Below are positions 52,223-60,550 of a stretch of DNA of 60,550 bases, one piece after another (the stretch's first letter is position 1; each line of letters opens with the position of its first letter). The notes beneath the pieces were generated by a model. It searched no databases and had not been told where the DNA came from. It saw only the letters and a list, made by a program, of their open reading frames with translations. The stretch comes from Bacteroidota bacterium (GTDB lineage Bacteria; Bacteroidota; Bacteroidia; Sphingobacteriales; Sphingobacteriaceae): the NCBI GenBank assembly GCA_013286565.1, contig JABDFM010000011.1, forward strand, positions 1 through 60,550. The letters run 5' to 3'. The translations under genes were made by a program, and so were the position numbers.

Positions 52223-54775
52223 TTATTCAGTTTCTTCGCCGGTTGATGGTTCTGTACCCTGATCTTCAGTGCCTTCACCACCGTCCTGCACTTCCTCATC
52301 CTCAGAATCATCGTGTTCAATTTTTGCTACTGAAGCGATCTCATCATCACCTTTCAGGGTTATCAACCTTACACCCTGGGTAGCTCTGCCCATCGTTCTC
52401 AATTCACTGATCGCTATGCGTATAATGATACCCGATTTGTTAATGATCATCAGGTCTTCATTATCAGTAACACCTTTTATGGCAACAAGTTTTCCTGTTT
52501 TATCAGTTACGTTCAATGTTTTAACACCTTTACCGCCGCGGTTGGTTACACGGTAATCGTCAATGTCGGTACGTTTACCATAACCTTTTTCAGAAACCAC
52601 CAATACCGTTGTTTCAGGATTGTCGATACTGATCATGCCAACCACCTCATCGTTCTCATCCTCCAATGTGATACCACGTACACCCGTTGCTGTACGACCC
52701 ATCGGCCTTACTTTAGCCTCATTAAAGCGTATAGCGCGACCTGATTTCAGGGCCATTACAATTTCGCTGGTGCCGCTTGTTAAGTTAGCTTCCAGCAGCA
52801 TATCGCCTTCATTGATATTGATGGCGTTGATACCATTTGCCCTTGGGCGTGAATAAGCTTCGAGCGAGGTCTTTTTAATGGTACCCTTTTTGGTACACAT
52901 AATGATAAAATTGTTCTCCAGGTATTCTTTATCCTTCAAACTGATCAGCTTGATATAAGCCTTGATGTTCTCTTCTTTAGGGATATTGATGATATTCTGG
53001 ATAGCACGTCCTTTTGAAGTACGTGAACCTTCCGGAATTTCAAATACCCTCAGCCAGAAACAACGCCCGGCTTCGGTAAAGAATAGCATGTAATTGTGGT
53101 TTGAGGCGATCAACAAATGCTCAATAAAATCAGCATCACGGCTATTGCTGCCAATAGCTCCCTTACCGCCCCTGCCCTGTCTGCGATATTCAGTTAAAGG
53201 CGTGCGTTTAATGTAGCCTTCGCGCGAAATGGTGATTACAACGTCCTCATCCTCAATAAAGTCCTCGGTATTCATTTCAGCGGATGAATGCACCATTTCG
53301 GTTTTACGCTCATCGCCGTATTTTTCTTTTATTTCAAGCAGTTCGTCCCTGATGATCTGCATACGCAAACCTTCGTCAGCCAAAATAGATTTGTAATATT
53401 CTATTTGCTTCATCAGTTCGGCAAATTCAGCTTTAATTTTATCACGCTCAAGTCCTGTTAAACGCCTTAAGGTCATATCCAGGATAGCACGTGCCTGTAT
53501 TTCGCTCAGCGCGAATTGGGTCATTAACCCGTCGCGGGCGGCTTCCGGAGTATCCGAAGCCCGTATCAACTTGATCACTTCGTCCAAATGGTCGAGCGCG
53601 ATGAGCAAACCTTCTAATATATGGGCTCGTTTTTCTGCTTCGGCCAGTTCAAACCTGGTTCGGCGAACAATAACTTCGAGTCTGTGCTCAACAAAGTGAT
53701 GGATCAGGTCCCTCAGGTTCAACATCATCGGCCTGCCATGTACCAGGGCGATGTTGTTTACGCTGAAAGATGTTTGCAGCGAAGTATATTTGTATAAGTT
53801 ATTAAGTACAATAGCCGCATTTGAATCACGCTTTATTTCATAAACAATGCGGATCCCTTCCCTGTTGGATTCATCACGAATAGCGGTGATTCCTTCCAGT
53901 TTTTTATCATTAACCAACTCGGCAGTACGCTCGATCATGGTTGATTTATTTACCTGGTATGGTATTTCGCTTACGATGATACGTTCGCGGTCGTTATTAT
54001 AAACTTCTATTTCGGCACGTGCCCTTAGGACTATACGTCCCCGGCCCGTTTCAAAAGCATCTTTTGCCCCTTCGTAACCATAAATGATACCCCCTGTCGG
54101 GAAATCCGGGCCTTTGATGTATTTCATCAGCTCCGTCACCTCTATCTGGCGGTTATCCATCAACGCTATGGTAGCATCAATAACTTCCGACAAATTGTGC
54201 GGCGCCATGTTGGTAGCCATACCTACCGCGATACCTGATGCGCCATTCACCAATAAGTTGGGGAATTTTGCGGGTAATACGGTTGGCTCCTGTAAGGAAT
54301 CGTCAAAGTTTAACTGGAAATCAATTGTATCCTTGTTGATATCTGCCAGCATTTCTTCGGCAATCTTTTGCAGCCTTGCCTCTGTATAACGCATTGCCGC
54401 AGGGTTATCACCATCTATAGAGCCGTAGTTTCCCTGGCCTTCAACCAGCGGATACCGCAAGCTCCACTCCTGTGCCATACGCACCATGGTATCATACACC
54501 GACGAGTCGCCGTGCGGGTGGTACTTACCCATCACCTCACCGACTATACGTGCTGATTTTTTGTAAGGTTTATTGTTGTTCAAACCCAAATCGAGCATGC
54601 CGAAAAGAACACGCCTGTGCACCGGTTTTAAACCATCGCGGACATCGGGTAATGCCCTTGAAACGATAACCGACATTGAATAATCAATGTAGGCCGATCG
54701 CATTTCTTCATCAATATTTATTGGAATTATTCTGTCTTCTGATTGTGAATTGTCGTTTCCTGTTCCGTCAGCCAT
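52223..54775 (-). CDS. gyrA: DNA gyrase subunit A
   Basis: The 850-residue protein has the gyrase A catalytic tyrosine Y130 in AMRYTEARL, the quinolone region [17 protein letters not shown] with S91 and D95 (equivalent to S83 and D87 of Escherichia coli, both wild type), and the GyrA box as RRQGRGGKG. The GyrA box marks it as gyrase, not ParC. A long acidic C-terminal tail ([17 protein letters not shown]) follows the beta-pinwheel. Gyrase introduces negative supercoils with ATP. Two TPR genes follow in the same transcript. Confidence 0.97.
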   Translation of the reverse strand: MADGTGNDNSQSEDRIIPINIDEEMRSAYIDYSMSVIVSRALPDVRDGLKPVHRRVLFGMLDLGLNNNKPYKKSARIVGEVMGKYHPHGDSSVYDTMVRMAQEWSLRYPLVEGQGNYGSIDGDNPAAMRYTEARLQKIAEEMLADINKDTIDFQLNFDDSLQEPTVLPAKFPNLLVNGASGIAVGMATNMAPHNLSEVIDATIALMDNRQIEVTELMKYIKGPDFPTGGIIYGYEGAKDAFETGRGRIVLRARAEIEVYNNDRERIIVSEIPYQVNKSTMIERTAELVNDKKLEGITAIRDESNREGIRIVYEIKRDSNAAIVLNNLYKYTSLQTSFSVNNIALVHGRPMMLNLRDLIHHFVEHRLEVIVRRTRFELAEAEKRAHILEGLLIALDHLDEVIKLIRASDTPEAARDGLMTQFALSEIQARAILDMTLRRLTGLERDKIKAEFAELMKQIEYYKSILADEGLRMQIIRDELLEIKEKYGDERKTEMVHSSAEMNTEDFIEDEDVVITISREGYIKRTPLTEYRRQGRGGKGAIGSNSRDADFIEHLLIASNHNYMLFFTEAGRCFWLRVFEIPEGSRTSKGRAIQNIINIPKEENIKAYIKLISLKDKEYLENNFIIMCTKKGTIKKTSLEAYSRPRANGINAININEGDMLLEANLTSGTSEIVMALKSGRAIRFNEAKVRPMGRTATGVRGITLEDENDEVVGMISIDNPETTVLVVSEKGYGKRTDIDDYRVTNRGGKGVKTLNVTDKTGKLVAIKGVTDNEDLMIINKSGIIIRIAISELRTMGRATQGVRLITLKGDDEIASVAKIEHDDSEDEEVQDGGEGTEDQGTEPSTGEETE

Positions 54776-54950
54776 TTTTCTTTATTTGTAGAATCTTCTC
54801 TTATAATTGTCCGTTAAAATTTGAGTTTTTTAACGACCTGCGAAGTTAAGAAAATACTTCGTTTTACAGCAGGATTTTATGAACATTCTGCACATTTATT
54901 CACATAAAAGCCATGGATATTGAGATAATGACGCAACGATTTTTTGAAGC

Positions 54951-55358
54951 TTATTTTGCCCGCTTCCAATATTCCTCAACCCTCATCCCGCTTGGTAGGG
55001 TTGCTTTCAATGTAAGTGTATCATTACGAATGGAATACAAGTAAGATACTGGTATGCCTATCAGTTTTGAGGGCTCACTACTATAGGTTTCGGTCTCAAT
55101 ACAGGTATCTCCTTTTAAGATATAATCGCCGGCTTCATATTTTAGAGGCTTACTTCCTTTTTCCAGTGCAAAAGCCTCATAGTGTTGGTCGTTATATTTC
55201 CTTTGCAGGGTATATTCAGTTGGAGCGCCTTCCTTTTTTCCGTTATAAATACCGCCCTGAAACTTCCAGATGCCTTTTAGGGTTCCCAGATTATCAAACG
55301 AGGAGATAAGCAGAATAAAAAAACATGAAAATATAATATGGACCGCTTTCCTGATCAT
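54951..55358 (-). CDS. Small exported lipocalin-like protein
   Basis: From the ATG at 55358 (MIRKAVHIIFSCFFILLISSF) the protein is 135 residues with an N-terminal membrane or signal helix. A beta-rich part follows: GIWKFQGGIYNGKKEGAPTEYTLQRKYNDQHYEAF, DYILKGDTCIETETYSS and a final SGMRVEEYWKRAK. It resembles small lipocalin-like proteins that end in a WKR-type strand. The start overlaps the hemF stop (ATGA), which settles the start choice and shows coupling. Confidence 0.7.
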   Translation of the reverse strand: MIRKAVHIIFSCFFILLISSFDNLGTLKGIWKFQGGIYNGKKEGAPTEYTLQRKYNDQHYEAFALEKGSKPLKYEAGDYILKGDTCIETETYSSEPSKLIGIPVSYLYSIRNDTLTLKATLPSGMRVEEYWKRAK

Positions 55359-56266
55359 ACCCAATTGATCCCCTTTTTTAATAAAGATAAAGTTTTCTCT
55401 TCTTCGCTGCCGGGCACAGGATGATAGTTATACACCCATTTTGCGGTTGGTGGCAGGCTCATCAGGATGGATTCGATACGTCCGTTGGTTTCGAGCCCGA
55501 AACGCGTACCTGCGTCATATACCAGGTTAAATTCGGTGTACCGGCTTCGGCGTTGATATTGCCAGGCCTGTTGGTCTTCGTTAAAATCTTTATTTCGGTT
55601 GCGTTTAACCAGTTCCGTATAGATCGGCACAAATGAACGGCCTACAGCTTTTGAAAATTCCAATATTTGCTCCCAGCTTAGTTCTTCATTAGCGGTTAAA
55701 CGATCATAAAAGATGCCGCCTATGCCACGGGTTTCATCCCTGTGTTTAATAAAGAAATAATCATCTGCCCATAATTTGAAACGGTGATAAAAATCATGAT
55801 AAAACTGGTCGCATACTGATTTCAGATATCCATGAAAAAAACGCGCGTCATCCTCAATCACATAATGCGGGGTGAGGTCTATCCCGCCACCAAACCATCT
55901 TACCGGCTGATCTGATGAAAATGAGGACGGCATCTCGAAATACCGGATGTTCATGTGGATGATCGGCACCATCGGGTGATTGGGGTGGATAACGATCGAT
56001 ACACCGGTAGCAAAAAAATCATCCTGCTCCACATTGAGGGCCTTTTTCATCGTGTGCGGCAAAGTACCATGGACTGCGGAAAAGTTAACCCCACCCTTTT
56101 CAAAAATATTACCGTTTTGTATGATCCGGGTGCGGCCGCCGCCGCCGCCTTCGCGCTCCCAAAGTTCTTCTTCAAAATGGGCGTTGCCGTCGGTTAGTTC
56201 AAGTGCAGCGCATATTTCGTCCTGTATTTGCTGGTAATCCGCGGCTATCTGTTCCTTACTGATCAT
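55355..56266 (-). CDS. hemF: Oxygen-dependent coproporphyrinogen III oxidase
   Basis: The 303-residue protein shows GGGGGRTRIIQNG, INIHMNIRYFE-type and GGGIDLTPHYVIEDDARFFHGYLK, and EFNLVYDAGTRFGLETNGRIESILMSLPP near the end. HemF decarboxylates coproporphyrinogen III to protoporphyrinogen IX with oxygen in haem synthesis. The usual DRGT motif reads DAGT here. It overlaps the following small gene by four bases. Confidence 0.95.
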   Translation of the reverse strand: MISKEQIAADYQQIQDEICAALELTDGNAHFEEELWEREGGGGGRTRIIQNGNIFEKGGVNFSAVHGTLPHTMKKALNVEQDDFFATGVSIVIHPNHPMVPIIHMNIRYFEMPSSFSSDQPVRWFGGGIDLTPHYVIEDDARFFHGYLKSVCDQFYHDFYHRFKLWADDYFFIKHRDETRGIGGIFYDRLTANEELSWEQILEFSKAVGRSFVPIYTELVKRNRNKDFNEDQQAWQYQRRSRYTEFNLVYDAGTRFGLETNGRIESILMSLPPTAKWVYNYHPVPGSEEEKTLSLLKKGINWV

Positions 56267-56277
56267 CGGGGCAAAGT

Positions 56278-56381
56278 TAGTTGATTGAGTTGATTTAGTT
56301 GGATTAAGTTGAATAAGTTAGACTGTGCTGACCATTTTATAACTTAATCAACCATTTAACCCAAGCAACTTATTCAACTCT
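56278..56381. repeat. GTTGA/TCAAC periodic inverted repeat
   Basis: The left part is GTTGATTGAGTTGATTTAG and further nine-base steps, and the right part, AACTTAATCAACC and CAACTTATTCAACTC, is the reverse-complement type. Together they form a loose palindrome upstream of hemF. A related string CAACTTATTCAACC follows the repeat at 32645. Confidence 0.55.
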
Positions 56382-57609
56382 ACTCCACATAATCCAGGTC
56401 TTTATGAAACGATTCTTTCAACTGGCTCACCGAGAATAAAGCGATAATGGTCAAGATACCCATCATGATGTAACCGCTGGTGATCATACCATGGTTTACC
56501 GACAGAGCAGCGAATGCGGCATTAATAGGTATCAATGACGCCCTTATAAAGTTAGGAACCGTGGTAGTAACCGTAGCACGGATATTGGTTCCGAATTGCT
56601 CCGCCGGTATGGTTACAAAAATGGGCCAATAGCCTGCGCCAAAACCCAGGAAAAGGCTTAGCCACGTGAATTGCGTTGGTGTTATACCTGTAGTACGCAA
56701 ATAACAAACGGCGCTTATTGCTGAAATAACCAACCAAACAACTACGGTAAGCCGCCTTGAGCGTGTAATTTGCGAAAATAAGCCCGAACACAACCCGCCT
56801 AAAGCGATGCCGATATAACAATAAAATACACCGTCTCCGGCACTTAAAGGAATTTTTGCGCCAAGGGCCTTCCCAAACTCGGGAGAAAGCGTGATGAGAA
56901 TGCCCACCACAAACCAATTGGCCGAACCAACCAAAATACAGTACAGGTATTTGATAAAGCGTTTAAAACTGGTAAACAACATCAGGAAGTTACCTCTTGA
57001 TATTTCACTTTTTTCAACGTCCTTGTACAAACCTGATTCAAATGTTCCTAAACGTAACAGTAACAGAAATATGCCTAATATTCCGCCAACATAGTAAGCC
57101 CAATGCCAATCCAGACTTTTTGCTACCAGATTTGCGGCGGCCGCGCCGAGTAAGCCAATTACAGAAATTATCATTGTGCCATAACCCCTTTGGGTTGTTT
57201 TCATGGTCTCGGTCACTAAGGTTATACCAGCGCCCAATTCACCGGCTAAGCCTATTCCTGCAATAAAACGAACAATAGTGTATTCCTCAACACTGGTTAC
57301 CCTTCCATTTACAAAATTGGCTATCGAGTATAACAAAATTGACCCAAAAAGCACCCTGATCCGTCCTAATTTATCCCCTATTATCCCCCAAATCAACCCA
57401 CCTATCAACAAGCCAAACATTTGCCAGTTGATGATGGTAACACCCACAGCCTTTACTTCAGCGGGCTTTACGCCGATAGCCAGCAGGCTTGGCATACGCA
57501 CAATGGAAAAGACCAGAAGGTCATATATATCCACAAAATAGCCTAAGGAAGCAACTATGACAAGGAAAACTATGTTGCGCGTTGCCTTTGCCGAAACGGT
57601 GTCAGTCAT
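56380..57609 (-). CDS. MFS transporter
   Basis: The 409-residue protein has about 12 membrane helices. It has FVDIYDLLVFSIVRMPSLLAIGV in helix one, the loop motif GDKLGRIRVLFGSILLYSIANFVNG and RFIAGIGLAGELGAGITLVTETM. The GELGAG/VTETM pattern places it near the sugar and aromatic-acid transporter groups. The substrate is unknown. The 3' end meets the hemF promoter region; it forms its own transcript. Confidence 0.88.
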   Translation of the reverse strand: MTDTVSAKATRNIVFLVIVASLGYFVDIYDLLVFSIVRMPSLLAIGVKPAEVKAVGVTIINWQMFGLLIGGLIWGIIGDKLGRIRVLFGSILLYSIANFVNGRVTSVEEYTIVRFIAGIGLAGELGAGITLVTETMKTTQRGYGTMIISVIGLLGAAAANLVAKSLDWHWAYYVGGILGIFLLLLRLGTFESGLYKDVEKSEISRGNFLMLFTSFKRFIKYLYCILVGSANWFVVGILITLSPEFGKALGAKIPLSAGDGVFYCYIGIALGGLCSGLFSQITRSRRLTVVVWLVISAISAVCYLRTTGITPTQFTWLSLFLGFGAGYWPIFVTIPAEQFGTNIRATVTTTVPNFIRASLIPINAAFAALSVNHGMITSGYIMMGILTIIALFSVSQLKESFHKDLDYVE

Positions 57610-57666
57610 AAAGTTTATAATTGGTTTGGCTAATTTAATAGAATTAATAATGGAAGTTAATTTTTG

Positions 57667-57705
57667 AGCACAAAAAAACCCCTACACTTTGCAGAGGTCT
57701 TTTTA
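57667..57705 (-). terminator. Terminator after the cold-shock gene
   Basis: On the - strand, ACCTCTGC and GTAGGGGT pair around a short loop and are followed by seven T. It lies 15 bp beyond the csp stop. Confidence 0.75.
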
Positions 57706-57720
57706 TTCAGAATAAATGAT

Positions 57721-57918
57721 TTATACCTTTTTCACGTTTACTGCCTGTAATCCTTTTCTGCCTTCTTCCACATCATATTCTACGTTATCGTTGTCCTTGA
57801 TGGCATTTACCCCTCCCTGTACATCTTTAAAATGTACAAAAAGATCTTTGCCATCATCGGTTACAATAAAACCGTAGCCTTTTTGTGTGTTGAACCATTT
57901 TACTTTTCCAGTTTTCAT
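57721..57918 (-). CDS. Cold-shock domain protein
   Basis: The 65-residue protein (MKTGKVKWFNTQKGYGFIV...) has both nucleic-acid-binding motifs KGYGFI and DLFVHF. Such proteins melt RNA structure and are often induced by cold or growth changes. About 140 bp of AT-rich leader lies upstream, which may act as a thermosensitive 5' region as in other csp genes. Confidence 0.96.
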   Translation of the reverse strand: MKTGKVKWFNTQKGYGFIVTDDGKDLFVHFKDVQGGVNAIKDNDNVEYDVEEGRKGLQAVNVKKV

Positions 57919-58061
57919 AATATTGTTATCCTGTTAATAAATTTTGTATTAAGATTAAAAAACTAAAGCCAAACTGAAATAAAATTGGTATTAATTATCA
58001 GAAAGCATTATAATATTAACCCGTTTTTCAAATATATAAAATTATTGTATAACAAATAAAA

Positions 58062-58697
58062 TTATTTATTTGGTTGCGGAGTGGTACGTAAATAAGGTTT
58101 TATCTGTGTAAATCCCTTTGGAAACTTAGCTGGAATATCTTCAGTTTTAATTGCAGGGACAACAATAACGTCCTCTCCATCCTTCCAATCTGCCGGTGTA
58201 GCTACGCTATATTTAGCTGTAAGCTGCAAGGAATCGATCACACGCAGTATTTCCTGGAAGTTTCTGCCTGTTGATGCAGGGTAAGTGATCATCAGCTTAA
58301 TAGTCTTATCAGGTGCGATAATAAACAACGAACGTACTGTGGCTGTCAATGACGCATTGGGGTGGATCATATCATAAGCCAGCGCTATCTCGCGGCTTTC
58401 GTCGCCAACAATCGGGAAATTCACTTCAACATTCTGTGTTTCATTGATATCATTGATCCATCCTTTATGCGATTCTACTGAATCCACGCTTAGGGCGATC
58501 ACTTTCACATTGCGCTTATCAAACTCATCTTTTAGGGATGCAGTTTTACCTAATTCAGTGGTACATACGGGTGTATAATCTGCCGGGTGCGAAAATAATA
58601 CGCCCCAGCTATCGCCAAGATACTCGTAAAAGTCTATTTCACCTTTTGATGTTTTTGCCTTAAAATTCGGGGCGGCATCGCCTAATCTTAAACTCAT
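58062..58697 (-). CDS. 1-Cys (Prx6-type) peroxiredoxin
   Basis: From the ATG at 58697 (MSLRLGDAAPNFKAKTSKGEIDF) the protein is 211 residues. The peroxidatic C45 lies in HPADYTPVCTTELGKTA, and the extended C-terminal domain (GFTQIKPYLRTTPQPNK) is that of the Prx6/AhpC1 group. It reduces peroxides in the cytoplasm. An in-frame start at 58796 would add 33 poorly conserved residues and is rejected; TAACTTTA on the - strand lies about 40 bp upstream of the chosen start as a possible -7 box. Confidence 0.93.
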   Translation of the reverse strand: MSLRLGDAAPNFKAKTSKGEIDFYEYLGDSWGVLFSHPADYTPVCTTELGKTASLKDEFDKRNVKVIALSVDSVESHKGWINDINETQNVEVNFPIVGDESREIALAYDMIHPNASLTATVRSLFIIAPDKTIKLMITYPASTGRNFQEILRVIDSLQLTAKYSVATPADWKDGEDVIVVPAIKTEDIPAKFPKGFTQIKPYLRTTPQPNK

Positions 58698-58933
58698 AAT
58701 ATTAAAAATTTGTGATTGATTTTTATTTGTTGAGTATAAAGTTACGTTCATTGTTGATATAATCAATAGGCAATTATTAAATAATCTATTAATCATATAT
58801 ACTTTATAGAATAAATTACATCTACGTTATAAAGAAGGTGTAATTTGATTAGGAAGATTGCTTCCAATGGAAAAAGAGTTCAGATGATTTGCATTGGTTT
58901 TTTTGTAATCAAGTCGATACAAAACCTGTAAAG

Positions 58934-58972
58934 CACAAAAGCCGATAACTAATAGCTATCGGCTTTTGTGCG
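58934..58972. repeat. Perfect hairpin GCACAAAAGCCGATA
   Basis: GCACAAAAGCCGATA and its complement TATCGGCTTTTGTGC pair around ACTAATAGC. It can serve as a terminator for the convergent context. Its right half recurs with small changes at 59970-59998. Confidence 0.7.
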
Positions 58973-59002
58973 GAAGAAGGTATCGCCCTCACGCCTCCAA
59001 TA

Positions 59003-59776
59003 CTATAAATATCCTTTAGCTACCATCCATTGTAAAATTCTTCCCAATGCAATTTCATTCCGGTCTGATGGTGTAGAAGCCATCATTACCTTATCTTTTG
59101 TAGGGATACGCACTACTTGTCTTTGACTGTCCTTTACAGTATATACTTCAAAATTCTGTGCGTTGTTGCCACCTGTAAAGCTTATTTTTACTACAGTTAA
59201 ACCGTTTGGCAAACTAAATTGATAGCTATCAACATCAGTACCCTCACTCACGTCTTTAAAACGACCTATCAATTTTTGGTTCTGATTAATCGACTTATCT
59301 TCCTTCAACTCTATCGGCCAGCCCCTATCGCGACCCACCACTGTATAATCAGCAGCAATCGGAGGGTTCATACTTTTATAGGCAATAAACTCGGTTACCT
59401 TTCCAGCGTCAAGATCATCATTAGCCATGATGTTAGCATTACCAATGAGCTTTGCGAATGATTTTTCGGCCCCTAACCTTGATATCGGGAAAACGGCCAC
59501 CTGGTTCGCTGTTAAAAATGTAAAGCGATAATAAAAAAATGAATTGTCACCCTGAGGCGGTACAAAATCTGTAGCCAGAACGGCAATGATCAGCTTTTTG
59601 CCTGATAATGAGTAAAGTTCAAAATTGGCAGTAAGACCGAAATTTGTTTTGATCTTGTTAACCTTCGCGATGTCCTTACCGTCTACGGTAAGGATGTTGT
59701 TTTTGTAATCGATCTTTTGCGCAAAAGCATGACCAACAATGATCACTGCAATAAACAGCATTGCTAATTTTTTCAT
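59003..59776 (-). CDS. Secreted protein of unknown function
   Basis: The 257-residue protein has a signal peptide (MKKLAMLFIAVIIVGHAFAQ). The mature part includes ILTVDGKDIAKVNKIKTNFGLTANFELYSLSGKKLIIAVLATDFVPPQG, GLTVVKISFTGGNNAQNFEVYTVKD and RNEIALGRILQWMVAKGYL at the end. It is beta-rich, with a C-terminal helix. I recognise it as a Bacteroidota-type exported protein but know no function or fold. Confidence 0.75.
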   Translation of the reverse strand: MKKLAMLFIAVIIVGHAFAQKIDYKNNILTVDGKDIAKVNKIKTNFGLTANFELYSLSGKKLIIAVLATDFVPPQGDNSFFYYRFTFLTANQVAVFPISRLGAEKSFAKLIGNANIMANDDLDAGKVTEFIAYKSMNPPIAADYTVVGRDRGWPIELKEDKSINQNQKLIGRFKDVSEGTDVDSYQFSLPNGLTVVKISFTGGNNAQNFEVYTVKDSQRQVVRIPTKDKVMMASTPSDRNEIALGRILQWMVAKGYL

Positions 59777-60078
59777 TTGATTCTTTGTTTGATTTTTTGT
59801 TTGATAAAGGTAAATAAGCGTTTAATTACTTGATTTTAGGGGGAAATGAAAATCAAGATTATATCTGTGGGTTTAAACGTTAATAGGGTTTTCCGGGTTA
59901 CAATAACTTTTAACAATTATACGATTAAAAGCAGCAACGCCTGCTTTAAAATTCACGCTTCATAAACCATTAACTAATAGCTACCGGCTTTTTGTGCGGA
60001 ACCAGTGCGTTATACTTTAGATGATGGTTTATCATCAATTAATCTATCTTTGGGCTCAAATTTTATAATTATATCTTC
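59777..60078. other. Intergenic region before efp
   Basis: The 302 bp between the divergent genes hold no coding frame. They contain a partial copy of the 58934 hairpin (ACTAATAGCTACCGGCTTTTT, 59970-59993) and, at 60045-60052, TATCTTTG, an exact TAnnTTTG -7 box, 27 bp before the efp ATG. Confidence 0.6.
60045..60052 (+). promoter_or_regulatory. Bacteroidota -7 box TATCTTTG of efp
   Basis: TATCTTTG matches TAnnTTTG exactly and lies 26 bp before the efp start. No clear -33 TTG at standard spacing is seen. Confidence 0.55.
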
Positions 60079-60550
60079 ATGGCAAAAGCATCCGAAATTA
60101 AAGTGGGCAACATACTACGCTTCAACGGCGAACTGGTAACCGTTACCGAAGTAATGCATCGTACACCGGGAAAAGGCGGGGCGTTCTATCTTGACAAGTT
60201 CCGTAATATTAAAACCGGCAAAATTGTTGAGGCCCGTTTAGGTACCGACGAGCAGGTAGAGATTTGCCGTGTAGAAACGAACGATTTTCAATATTTGTAC
60301 GAGGATGGCAATTTTATGGTCATAATGGATAATACCACTTTTGATCAGCATAATATTCCCAAGGCACTCTTCGGCCCGGCAGTGAAATTCCTAAAGGAAG
60401 GAATGAGCGTGATCGTTTCCTTTGAAAGTGAAGAACCAATTATGGCGCAAACACCCAACTTTGTGGAACTGGAAATTACCTATGCCGAGCCTGCTGTTAA
60501 AGGCGATACTTCTTCGGGCGCTCTTAAAATTGCAACAACAGAAAATGGAA
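60079..60550 (+). CDS. efp: Translation elongation factor P (partial, 3' end cut)
   Basis: Translation from the ATG at 60079 gives MAKASEIKVGNILRFNGEL, the EF-P N-terminus, followed by VTEVMHRTPGKGGAFYLDKFRNIKTGKIVEARLGTDEQVEI. The loop lysine K32, in PGKGGAF, is the residue modified in many bacteria. EF-P relieves ribosome stalling at proline runs. The window ends about 157 codons in; the family is usually about 188 residues, so roughly 30 codons are missing. Confidence 0.95.
   Translation, partial: MAKASEIKVGNILRFNGELVTVTEVMHRTPGKGGAFYLDKFRNIKTGKIVEARLGTDEQVEICRVETNDFQYLYEDGNFMVIMDNTTFDQHNIPKALFGPAVKFLKEGMSVIVSFESEEPIMAQTPNFVELEITYAEPAVKGDTSSGALKIATTENG

Noticed and set aside
56997..57541. 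+ strand frames over the MFS gene
   Set aside because: Low-complexity shadow of a membrane-protein gene on the other strand.
1..60550. tRNA, rRNA or CRISPR arrays
   Set aside because: No TTCGAATC-type tRNA arms, rRNA blocks or regularly spaced direct repeats were seen; a visual scan can miss a tRNA.

Overview
The window looks like a chromosomal segment of a Bacteroidota bacterium, most likely family Sphingobacteriaceae (Mucilaginibacter/Pedobacter-like). This rests on three things: moderate-to-low GC with long AT-rich intergenic stretches, start regions preceded by Bacteroidota-type -7 boxes (TAnnTTTG) rather than strong Shine-Dalgarno sites, and characteristic families (BlaI-M56 pair, LytTR two-component system, S9B peptidase, GH3 enzyme, TonB-dependent receptor, DUF6580). 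No rRNA, tRNA or CRISPR array was seen by eye. The genus is inferred, not proven.

Layout. 0-6.4 kb: AurF-like diiron protein, PAP2-type phosphatase, a BlaI/M56 repressor-protease operon behind a long palindromic operator, and an ECF sigma operon with two small partner genes. 6.4-16.7 kb: mostly single metabolic or secreted genes (NTF2-like proteins, an AT-rich SPFH gene, AhpD-like protein, GH3 glycosidase, SDR, DinB, Asp/Glu racemase, zinc alcohol dehydrogenase). 16.7-29 kb: S9B peptidase, a ParE-type toxin-antitoxin pair, a tandem duplication of Atg22/UMF1-type transporters, an orphan LutA-like protein, a LytS/LytTR-type system, an NHL-repeat lipoprotein, an outer-membrane barrel and a zinc-ribbon membrane protein. 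29-32.5 kb: the conserved thrS-infC-rpmI-rplT translation operon, with infC starting at TTG. 32.5-37.1 kb: a cobalamin riboswitch with its own promoter controls btuB and a DUF6580 membrane protein. A zinc-less SIRT5-like sirtuin and a Dph6-like PP-loop ATPase follow.

37.3-47.1 kb: a compact + strand run of repair and metabolism genes (free Met-R-sulfoxide reductase, alpha/beta hydrolase, 3-methyladenine glycosylase, kynureninase, HDAC-like deacetylase). It meets a - strand block (MATE pump, AlbA_2/HTH regulator, GNAT, hotdog thioesterase-like protein, OmpR-type two-component system). 47.2-49.7 kb: a small accessory island of unrecognised short genes around an IS1595-family transposase without visible terminal repeats. 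49.7-60.5 kb: gyrA with two TPR genes, hemF with a coupled small secreted protein, an MFS transporter, a cold-shock protein, a 1-Cys peroxiredoxin, an unknown secreted protein, and the 5' part of efp, cut by the window edge.

The spacers carry several dispersed repeats and hairpins typical of this family. I did not find a clear, wholly new multi-gene system. The best candidates for a second look are the M56 protease with about ten 29-residue repeats, the B12 locus with its putative inner-membrane partner and nearby sirtuin/PP-loop genes, and the small island at 47.2-49.7 kb.
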